From contig JADFNB010000032.1 of NCBI GenBank assembly GCA_022563595.1, positions 1 through 33,546 on the forward strand: DNA of 33,546 bases, read 5' to 3'. This stretch comes from Gemmatimonadota bacterium. Its GTDB lineage: Bacteria; Gemmatimonadota; Gemmatimonadetes; Gemmatimonadales; GWC2-71-9. Below, piece by piece: positions 1-7,611 of the stretch (positions within the stretch are counted from its first letter, which is position 1; the number at the start of each line of letters is the position of its first letter). The notes below the pieces were generated by a model. The model ran no database searches and had not been told where the DNA came from. It worked only from the letters and a program-made list of their open reading frames with translations. The translations under genes were made by a program, and so were the position numbers.

Positions 1-225
1 GGCTTCGACCAAATCGCTTATGACCAGCTGCTCGACGTGTCGAGCTCATTTCTAGAAACCGTGCAGGCCACTGCCCTCGCCGCCGTGATTGGTGCGACCG
101 GCGATTCACAAGACCGAGCTACCGCAGCCGCGGTCGGACAAGCAGCCCAGATCGTGTGGCTCGATGGCTACTTCGGCGGCCTACTCGACGGCACAGAACC
201 CTTCGAGGTCCCTAGCTTCGAGTGA
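1..225 (+). CDS. C-terminal end of an unrecognised protein
   Basis: An open frame enters from the left edge of the window and ends at TGA 223-225, leaving 74 residues of the C-terminus. It is Ala-rich and ends in a hydrophobic, aromatic stretch (WLDGYFGGLLDG) followed by a short acidic tail. I see no catalytic motif and do not recognise the family. A GTG at 37 could be read as a start, but the frame is open upstream of it, so an internal codon of a larger gene is more likely. It converges on the acyl-CoA dehydrogenase gene, with an inverted repeat between the two stops. Confidence 0.5.
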   Translation, partial: GFDQIAYDQLLDVSSSFLETVQATALAAVIGATGDSQDRATAAAVGQAAQIVWLDGYFGGLLDGTEPFEVPSFE

Positions 226-237
226 ACTGCGTCAGGC

Positions 238-302
238 GGTGTCAGACACCCAGCGCAAAGATCACTCTGACCAAGCGCGCACTGCGCTGTGTGTCTGACA
301 CC
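238..302. repeat. Inverted repeat between convergent genes
   Basis: GGTGTCAGACAC at 238-249 and its exact reverse complement GTGTCTGACACC at 291-302 are separated by 41 nt. Each arm is itself almost palindromic (GGTGT-cag-ACACC). It lies between two convergent stop codons, so it may act as a bidirectional terminator or be a REP-like dispersed element. No U-tract follows, which weakens the terminator reading. Confidence 0.55.
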
Positions 303-322
303 GAGGCTTTCGCGTGAACTGA

Positions 323-1630
<1,308 letters not shown>

Positions 1631-1658
1631 TTGTTCCCCTTGCGGTTGATTCGGTCGC

Positions 1659-2723
1659 CTACAGCGCAGTGGTGCGCGCGAGTTCGGCGGAGTTCCTGGC
1701 CATGTCGAGCACAACCCCGCCGAACGCCGCCATCTTCTCGTTGTCTGCACCACCCTGGACGTAACGGGCGTAGCCGCCTTCGAGGACAATCGCCATCTTG
1801 AACCGGGCGAGGATGACGTAGTAGTCGATCTCATCGACGTCACGTCCCGACACGATCGAGTAGCGCTCGAGGATCTGATCCTTGGAAGGCATTCCGGCGT
1901 AATCGACGTAGCCCAGCGAACTCGACTTGTCGCCATCGTTCTTTGGACTGGTGTCGTCGGGCCAGCCCATCACTACCCATGCAAGGTCCAGCAACGGATC
2001 GCCGACCGTGCCCATCTCCCAATCGACGATCGCTGCCATCCGCGCCGGTCCACCGTGGTGGAACATCACGTTGGCGAACTGATAGTCACCGTGCATTATG
2101 CCCGGCTCATAGCTCCGAGGTTTATGTTCGCGCAGCCATGCTCCAGCGACGTCGAGTCCAGGGATCTCACGGAATTTGAACTTCTCGAGATGAGCGAACC
2201 AGCGATCGACTTGGCGTTCATGGAAGCCGTCGGGACGACCCAAACCCTCGAGACCGACCGCCTTCCAATCCACCCGTGAGAGTCTTGCGATGCCCTCGAC
2301 CAATTCGTAGGCAAGGCCGGCCCGCGCGTCGAGGTCGGTCAGGAACGGTTCGGGCCATTCCGGTTCCGAAATCGGTGACCATCCATCGACGAACTCCATC
2401 AGGTAAAACGACGCTCCGATCACGTCCTCGTCGTCGCATGAACCAAGGGCTCTAGTGTGGGGCACATCGGTGTCAGCTAGTGCCTCGATGATGCGGTACT
2501 CGCGCATCATCGTCTCATTGCGGCCCGCTGGTACATTGCGGGGCGGCCGCCGCAAGGCCGCGCAGAAATCGCCGCGGGTAACCCTGAACAACTCGTTTGA
2601 GGCGCCACCGGTCACGAACCGCAGCGCCACCGACTCGCCGGCGGGACCGAGCTTCTCTTCGTCCATCCACGCGGCGAGATTATCCATGTCGACAAGACCC
2701 TCGGTACTTGATTTGTCGCTCAC
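1659..2723 (-). CDS. APH-family phosphotransferase, ACAD10/11 N-domain-like
   Basis: The 354-residue protein has the aminoglycoside-phosphotransferase/choline-kinase fold. It shows a glycine-rich loop (GGASNELF, residues 39-46), a LRRPP segment at 58-62 where many kinases carry the ATP-binding Lys, the Brenner motif HGDYQFAN (211-218, catalytic Asp 213) and the metal-binding DWE (from Asp 234). The start is GTG 2721-2723 with AGGGA a suitable distance upstream. Location next to an acyl-CoA dehydrogenase and an acyl-CoA synthetase argues against antibiotic resistance. It fits the kinase step of 4-hydroxy acid degradation, in which a 4-hydroxyacyl-CoA is phosphorylated before isomerisation, as described for LvaA in Pseudomonas putida and for vertebrate ACAD10/11. 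The specific substrate is inference. Confidence 0.88.
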   Translation of the reverse strand: MSDKSSTEGLVDMDNLAAWMDEEKLGPAGESVALRFVTGGASNELFRVTRGDFCAALRRPPRNVPAGRNETMMREYRIIEALADTDVPHTRALGSCDDEDVIGASFYLMEFVDGWSPISEPEWPEPFLTDLDARAGLAYELVEGIARLSRVDWKAVGLEGLGRPDGFHERQVDRWFAHLEKFKFREIPGLDVAGAWLREHKPRSYEPGIMHGDYQFANVMFHHGGPARMAAIVDWEMGTVGDPLLDLAWVVMGWPDDTSPKNDGDKSSSLGYVDYAGMPSKDQILERYSIVSGRDVDEIDYYVILARFKMAIVLEGGYARYVQGGADNEKMAAFGGVVLDMARNSAELARTTAL

Positions 2724-2820
2724 TCAGATCATCCCTTCGGTGTGTTCGTTCAGATGAGCCGCGGCCCGATTACCGTCGACTCCGAGACGCCGCGTTTGCC
2801 GCCATGCTCGACCGCGACGG

Positions 2821-3963
2821 TCATGAAGTTCTCTCGTTCGCTGTCGCGGCGAGCTCGCCCGCCCACCCATAGTCTGGCTTGCCGTTCGGTCCTCGTCTGA
2901 CCTGATCGACGAACAGAATCTCCTTCGGCAGTTTGTAGCGCGCGAGCCTCTCAGCGCTGTGGGCAACCAGCTCCTCGAACGTCGGGGTGGAACCGGAGGC
3001 GGCGACGACAGCCACCACTTCGGAGCCCCAACGATCGCTCGGACGTCCGACGACCACAACATCGGCCACGCCCGGGTGCGCGTGCAACGCGGCTTCGACC
3101 TCTTCGACGAAAACCTTCTCTCCGCCGGTGTTGATGCAGACCGAATCACGCCCGAGCAGCGCAATCGAACCGTCAGGATTCCATCGAGCCCGGTCGCCGG
3201 GCACCGAGAAGCGTTCACCGTCGATCATCGGAAAGGTCTTCGCCGTCTTGGCAGCATCTTCTAGATAGCCGAGCGGGATGCGTCCCTTGCGTGCAAGCCA
3301 ACCTATGGCATCGTCGTCGCGTGGCAGCTCACCGGACAAGTCCTCACGCAACAGACCGGTACCCGGCGACGGCCAGAAAACCCCCGCGGCGACGTCGTCT
3401 AACGATGAGGCGACATGGCGGCCTTGAGCGCCAGATTCAGATGAGCCGATCGAGTCGATGATGCGCAGTCCGGGTCGATGCGCAAGGAACGCCTCCTTGA
3501 CGTCGACCGTCATGGCCGTTCCACCCGTGGCCAGCACATTGAGGGAGGAAAGGTCGTAGTTGCCGGCATCAAGTTCGGCGAGCAGCGGTCGTCCGAACGC
3601 GTTGCCGACCAAGATGATAAAGGCGATCCTTTCGCGCTCGATCGTCTCGAGTACCGCAGCGGGGTCAAGTTTGTCCGCGACAGGTGACAGCACCACAGGG
3701 TCGCCACCGGCCCATGCCAAGAATGCGAGCCAGTGTCCTGCGACGTGCATTAACGGCGCCGCGACGAGGTAGGGAAACACCCTGGGCTCGGAGGCAAACC
3801 CCACTATCTCGTCGAGGCTCTGACGTTCAAGGCCGCTCGCCGGATCGGCGCCGCCCATCGCACCAGCGAATATGTCCGCCTGACGCCACAGCACGCCCTT
3901 TGGCGGACCGGTCGTGCCACCGGTGTACGCGACGTACAAGTCGTCCGGTGACCACTCTAGATC
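2821..3963 (-). CDS. Acyl-CoA synthetase, 5'-truncated
   Basis: About 380 C-terminal residues of an AMP-forming acyl-CoA synthetase (ANL superfamily). It retains the P-loop-like YTGGTTGPPKG near its present beginning, SIGSSESGAQG, the GRDSVCINTGGEKVFVEE hinge/A8 region and the A10 catalytic lysine in GPNGKPDY. Full-length relatives are roughly 530-550 residues, so about 150 N-terminal residues are missing. The open frame continues to 4,086 upstream, but that part is antisense to a TonB receptor and shows no synthetase similarity; family-like sequence stops at DLEW (~3,952-3,963). It would activate a fatty or hydroxy acid to its CoA thioester ahead of the downstream APH-like kinase and ACAD. 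As it stands the copy lacks a proper start and is probably not functional, or the contig is chimeric here. Confidence 0.85.
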   Translation of the reverse strand, partial: DLEWSPDDLYVAYTGGTTGPPKGVLWRQADIFAGAMGGADPASGLERQSLDEIVGFASEPRVFPYLVAAPLMHVAGHWLAFLAWAGGDPVVLSPVADKLDPAAVLETIERERIAFIILVGNAFGRPLLAELDAGNYDLSSLNVLATGGTAMTVDVKEAFLAHRPGLRIIDSIGSSESGAQGRHVASSLDDVAAGVFWPSPGTGLLREDLSGELPRDDDAIGWLARKGRIPLGYLEDAAKTAKTFPMIDGERFSVPGDRARWNPDGSIALLGRDSVCINTGGEKVFVEEVEAALHAHPGVADVVVVGRPSDRWGSEVVAVVAASGSTPTFEELVAHSAERLARYKLPKEILFVDQVRRGPNGKPDYGWAGELAATANERTS

Positions 3964-3972
3964 GGGACGTTC
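3952..3972. other. Junction of two unrelated sequences
   Basis: Recognisable acyl-CoA synthetase sequence (minus strand) ends and recognisable TonB-receptor sequence (plus strand) begins within about 20 nt. Both genes point away from the point and both lack their 5' portions. Base composition rises visibly to the right. There is no transposase, tRNA gene or obvious target-site duplication here, so a recombination scar and an assembly join are both open. Confidence 0.7.
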
Positions 3973-4574
3973 CGGCGACGCTGGCTGACCTCGACGCCCG
4001 GCTGGCGGCCCTGGGACTGCCTGCGGATCACCCCCTTCGAGCCCCGATTCCCCTCCTGGCCGGCGGTTATTCTCAGCTCCTCGCACAGGCCGGCCCGCTG
4101 CTGGCCACCATGCCCGACGGCAGCCGCGCGATCGTGGTCTCGTACGCGAATGCGGGAAAGGTGACGGAGCGCGGGGTGGAGATCGGTGCGTCGGTGGCCG
4201 TCACCGATGAGGTCCGGGTCGAGGGAACCTACGCGTTCTTCAACTTCGACATCGATGAAGCGGCAACGGGCGACATCCTGCTTCCCAACACGGCGAAGCA
4301 TCGTGCGACCGGCACGATCTCGTACCGCGGGCGCCAGGGGCTTGATCTCCGCGTGAGCGCCCGGATCGTCGACGAGTTCCAATGGGCCGCCGGCGTCTTC
4401 GCCGGCACCGTGCCCGCGAGCCAGACGGTGACCGCCAGCGCGGGGTACGCGGTGAGTCCCAATCTCCGGATCCACGTCATCGCCACGAACGTCTTCGATC
4501 AACAGCGATTTCACCTGTTCGGGGGCTCGGTGATCGGCCGGCGTGTGATGGGCGGCGTTACCGCGGCGTTCTGA
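3960..4574 (+). CDS. TonB-dependent receptor, C-terminal beta-barrel end
   Basis: Roughly 200 residues of the C-terminal barrel of an outer-membrane TonB-dependent receptor. The sequence alternates in the beta-strand manner (YANAGKVTERGVEIGAS, VEGTYAFFNFDID, PKHR-like turn, LRVSARIVDEFQW, NLRIHVIATNVFD) and ends in GGVTAAF with the terminal Phe expected for BAM-dependent insertion. Plug domain, TonB box and signal peptide are absent because the gene is cut at the ~3,960 junction. An open frame extends left to 3,684, but that part is antisense to the acyl-CoA synthetase and is not receptor sequence. Full-length proteins of this type usually exceed 700 residues. The transported ligand cannot be told from this piece. 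Confidence 0.8.
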   Translation, partial: DRDVPATLADLDARLAALGLPADHPLRAPIPLLAGGYSQLLAQAGPLLATMPDGSRAIVVSYANAGKVTERGVEIGASVAVTDEVRVEGTYAFFNFDIDEAATGDILLPNTAKHRATGTISYRGRQGLDLRVSARIVDEFQWAAGVFAGTVPASQTVTASAGYAVSPNLRIHVIATNVFDQQRFHLFGGSVIGRRVMGGVTAAF

Positions 4575-4643
4575 CGGCGGAGCGAGCTCGGGAGGGGCGC
4601 CGATCGCGCTGCGCTGCGACGTTTCCGTCCGATTCGCCGCGTG

Positions 4644-4894
4644 TCAGCTCGAAGAGGGGGTGAGGAAGACGGTGCCGGGGCCGGGGAGATCCATCGCGAC
4701 GAGCGCGTGGAGCAGTCCGGTGGTTATGCCGCCCTGCGCCACGAGCCTCTCGAATCGTGCGCCGGACACGCAGTCCTCGTCGAGTGAAGCGGGTTGTAGT
4801 CGCCGGAGATCTCCGCAAACTTCGCGACATGCTCGGCGGTCACCGTGAGGGATCGGGCCGCCCTAGCCCCGACCTCGACGATTCGCCCACTCAT
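4644..4894 (-). pseudogene. MaoC-like hydratase remnant, frameshifted and truncated
   Basis: ATG 4892-4894 opens a frame with the N-terminal half of a MaoC/PhaJ-type (R)-specific enoyl-CoA hydratase, ending in the catalytic hot-dog motif ISGDYNPLH. Directly after it (about 4,785-4,786) the frame must shift, consistent with loss of one base. The next frame then resumes family sequence (LDEDCVSGARFERL, then LPGPGTVFLT) before stopping at 4,644. Family members continue for another 40-50 residues past GPG, so the 3' end is also lost. It lies 28 nt downstream of the first kinase gene. A sequencing error could explain the shift but not the missing C-terminus. Confidence 0.7.
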
Positions 4895-4922
4895 CAGACA
4901 TCCGCCAACCCCGGCTCCCGAC

Positions 4923-7607
4923 TTATGGTTCCCGGCTCCCGGCCTGCGGCTCACGCTCGAGCAGTCGCTGGAACGCCGGATGCCTCCGTATCGATTGCCA
5001 GACCGGATCGACGCGGAGCGATGCCCGCGAGACCGACGAGGGCACCCGCAACAATTCGTCGAGTTCCGCTACCGCCTCATCCGCTCGCCCCAGCGTGGCG
5101 TATACGATTGCCAGGACCAGGCGAGACCCATTCCCGATCAGGGCATCCTTCTCGACCGGCATGAGATCGAGGGCGCGGCGCGCGGCCGAAACGGCATCTG
5201 CGCCTCGCCCGAGGTAGGCGTAGGTTTGCGCGAGCTGCGGGTACACGAGACCAGCCTGGTACTCCGCCGTCCCCTGCGTCACCAGGCCTTCCAGCGTCGT
5301 GCGCGCCGAGTCGAACGACGCCCGCGCGCCGGCGGAATCTCCCCGCGCAAGAAAGAGCAGGCCCCTGAAGAAATCGTAGTTGACCGGTACGTCATAGGCG
5401 CTTCGCGGAAGCGCCAGCAGTGCCGCTCGCAGGGTGGGGCTCGCGTACGTCAGCGCGGGGGGGAGCAGCAGGGCTACAAAGCCCGAGATCAGGGCTTCCG
5501 GCCCGGACTGGCGCGCCCCGTCGTCCAGCCACTCGCGGGCGCGGGCCGAGTCGCCACCTTCGAGGAGAACTATCTGTGCCATGCTCACGTAGTTCTCCGC
5601 CCTCGTCGAATCCACCCTCATCGCCCGTTGTAGGTATTCCGCGGCCAGCTCGTACCGCCGCATGGTCATGGCCGTCGCGCTGGTCTCCCAGTGACCGATC
5701 GCGGAACGCGGATCGAGTTCATCCGCCACCTTGCGGAAGCTCACGAGCGCATCCTCCCACTCGCCCTGACGCCGCTTCACCGCCGCGATCGTTCGATACA
5801 GTTCGGCGTTGTTCGGGCGACGGGGCAGCGCGATGGCCAGCTCGCGGAGCGCGCCGTCGTAGTCTCGCTCGCCATGATACAAGTACTCGCCCATTGCGAT
5901 ATGCGCTTCCGGAAGCGTGGAGTCGATGGCCAGCGAACGCTCGGCGGCCGCACGCGAGAGCGCTGCGCGGGTCGGCGAGATATCGTAGGAGAACCAGAAG
6001 AGATTGTTGTGCACATGCGAAAGGGCCGCATACGCCAACGCGAACTCCGGGTCGAGAGAGACCGCTTGCCGTAGTTCCACCTCCGCCGCCCGCATATCGG
6101 CTTCATCGTAGCCGCGGCGCCAGTGCTCGACGCCTCGAAGATACGCCTCGTAGGCCTCGAGGTTCTCCGTGGGGCTGCTCGCAACATCCTGACGTTCCGA
6201 CCCCAGCAGCGTCACGCCGAGCGCGGACGCGACCTGCTCGGCGATCGTCGATTGGATCGAGAACAACTCGCCCGGCACGAGGTCGGCCGTGTAGCGGTCG
6301 GCCCACAGGTGCGTGTCATCGGACACGCGAATCAGCTGCGGTGTCACGCGCACCTGACCGGTCCCGCCGGGCACCCGCTCGGTCCGGATCGTTCCCTCCA
6401 GCACGTATTCGACACCGAGTTCCTCGCCAATCTCGCGGAGCGCTTTGGTCGAAGCCTTGTACTGCATCGCGCTCTGGCGCGACACGACGCCCAAGCCACT
6501 GATCTGAGCGAGCCGGCTGGTGATCTCTTCGGTGATCCCGTTGGCGAAGTACTCATCGTCCGGAGAGCCGAGGTTCTGGAACGGCAGAACGACCAGCATC
6601 GGACGGCCGTTCTCGCCGGCGGAGGGCTCAGAACCCGGTGAGCGCAGCAAGGCGAACGCCAGCGCCGCGACAGCGATGACTCCGGCAGATCCAAGAGCTA
6701 TCATCCCGAACCGCTGTTTCGGCCTGCTGGTCGAGACCGGCACCGTCGGCGCGGAGGCAGCGGTCTGCGCGCCACCGAGACCGAGCAGCGCCCGATGCAT
6801 TTCGCCCGCGCTGGCGAACCGGTCGGCGGGGATCTTGGCCATCGCCCTCGTGATGACAAGATCGAGCGCGTCGGGGACCGTGTCCCGGATACTCCCAATC
6901 TTGGGCAGTGGATCGGTGAACCGCTTGGAGATGACGACCTGCGCGGTGGGACCCGTGAACGGCGGCTCGCCCGCCAGCATCTCGAACAGCACACAGCCAA
7001 GAGCGTAAACGTCACTGCGCCCATCGACCTCCTGGTCGCCGGCCGCCTGCTCGGGGCTCATATAGGCCGGCGTCCCCATCGTGAGCCCGGTCTGAGTGAG
7101 GCGCTCGCCTCCCGCTGCGGACACCGCACGCGCGATCCCGAAATCGGTCACGACCGCGTGTCGGCCAGACAGGAGAATGTTCTCCGGCTTGATGTCCCGA
7201 TGGATCACTCCGTGCTGGTGCGCGTCACTCAGCGCGTCAGCGACTTCGGCGGCGAGCCGCACGGCTTCGTCGATGGGGAGCTGCTTCTCGCGAACCAGCT
7301 TGTCGCGCAGGGACTCGCCTTCGACAAAGGGCATGACGTAATAGAGGAACGTGTCGGATTCGCCGGAGTCGTAGAGCGGCAGGATATGCGGGTGCTGCAG
7401 CTGGGCCGCTACCTCGATCTCCCGCAGGAAGCGATCCCCACCGATGGCCTCCGCCAGTTCGGGGCGCAGCACCTTCACGGCGACCTTGCGGCGGTGCTTG
7501 AGATCCTCGGCCAGGTAGACGATCGCCATGCCGCCCTGCCCCAGCTCACGCTCGATGCGGTAGCGGTCGGCGATGGCGGTCTTGAGGCGTTCGGTGATTT
7601 CCGTCAT
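4923..7607 (-). CDS. Ser/Thr protein kinase with TolB-like and TPR sensor region
   Basis: An 894-residue Hanks-type kinase. The N-terminal catalytic domain (about 1-285) shows the G23-QGG-MA glycine loop, ATP-binding Lys45, HRDIKPEN (136-143) and DFG (155-157), so it should be active. One transmembrane helix lies near residues 299-321. The outer part begins with a TolB/adenylate-cyclase-associated type segment (LVVLPFQNLGSPDDEYFANG, about 337-450) that also occurs in CadC-like regulators, and is followed by tetratricopeptide-like repeats to the C-terminus. This differs from its three neighbours, whose outer parts are beta-propellers. Start ATG 7605-7607 lies 4 nt after the stop of the upstream kinase gene, so the pair is probably cotranscribed. 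The ligand or partner protein is unknown. Confidence 0.93.
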   Translation of the reverse strand: MTEITERLKTAIADRYRIERELGQGGMAIVYLAEDLKHRRKVAVKVLRPELAEAIGGDRFLREIEVAAQLQHPHILPLYDSGESDTFLYYVMPFVEGESLRDKLVREKQLPIDEAVRLAAEVADALSDAHQHGVIHRDIKPENILLSGRHAVVTDFGIARAVSAAGGERLTQTGLTMGTPAYMSPEQAAGDQEVDGRSDVYALGCVLFEMLAGEPPFTGPTAQVVISKRFTDPLPKIGSIRDTVPDALDLVITRAMAKIPADRFASAGEMHRALLGLGGAQTAASAPTVPVSTSRPKQRFGMIALGSAGVIAVAALAFALLRSPGSEPSAGENGRPMLVVLPFQNLGSPDDEYFANGITEEITSRLAQISGLGVVSRQSAMQYKASTKALREIGEELGVEYVLEGTIRTERVPGGTGQVRVTPQLIRVSDDTHLWADRYTADLVPGELFSIQSTIAEQVASALGVTLLGSERQDVASSPTENLEAYEAYLRGVEHWRRGYDEADMRAAEVELRQAVSLDPEFALAYAALSHVHNNLFWFSYDISPTRAALSRAAAERSLAIDSTLPEAHIAMGEYLYHGERDYDGALRELAIALPRRPNNAELYRTIAAVKRRQGEWEDALVSFRKVADELDPRSAIGHWETSATAMTMRRYELAAEYLQRAMRVDSTRAENYVSMAQIVLLEGGDSARAREWLDDGARQSGPEALISGFVALLLPPALTYASPTLRAALLALPRSAYDVPVNYDFFRGLLFLARGDSAGARASFDSARTTLEGLVTQGTAEYQAGLVYPQLAQTYAYLGRGADAVSAARRALDLMPVEKDALIGNGSRLVLAIVYATLGRADEAVAELDELLRVPSSVSRASLRVDPVWQSIRRHPAFQRLLEREPQAGSREP

Positions 7608-7611
7608 ACCG

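Noticed and set aside
1659-2723. Aminoglycoside resistance gene
   Set aside because: Although the fold is APH, the neighbours (ACAD, acyl-CoA synthetase) and the LRRPP segment point to CoA-thioester metabolism.
3684-3959. TonB receptor extended left to an ATG at 3,684
   Set aside because: This part is antisense to conserved acyl-CoA synthetase sequence and lacks receptor features.
3964-4086. Acyl-CoA synthetase extended right to an ATG at 4,086
   Set aside because: The extra ~40 residues are antisense to the TonB receptor barrel and do not resemble a synthetase.
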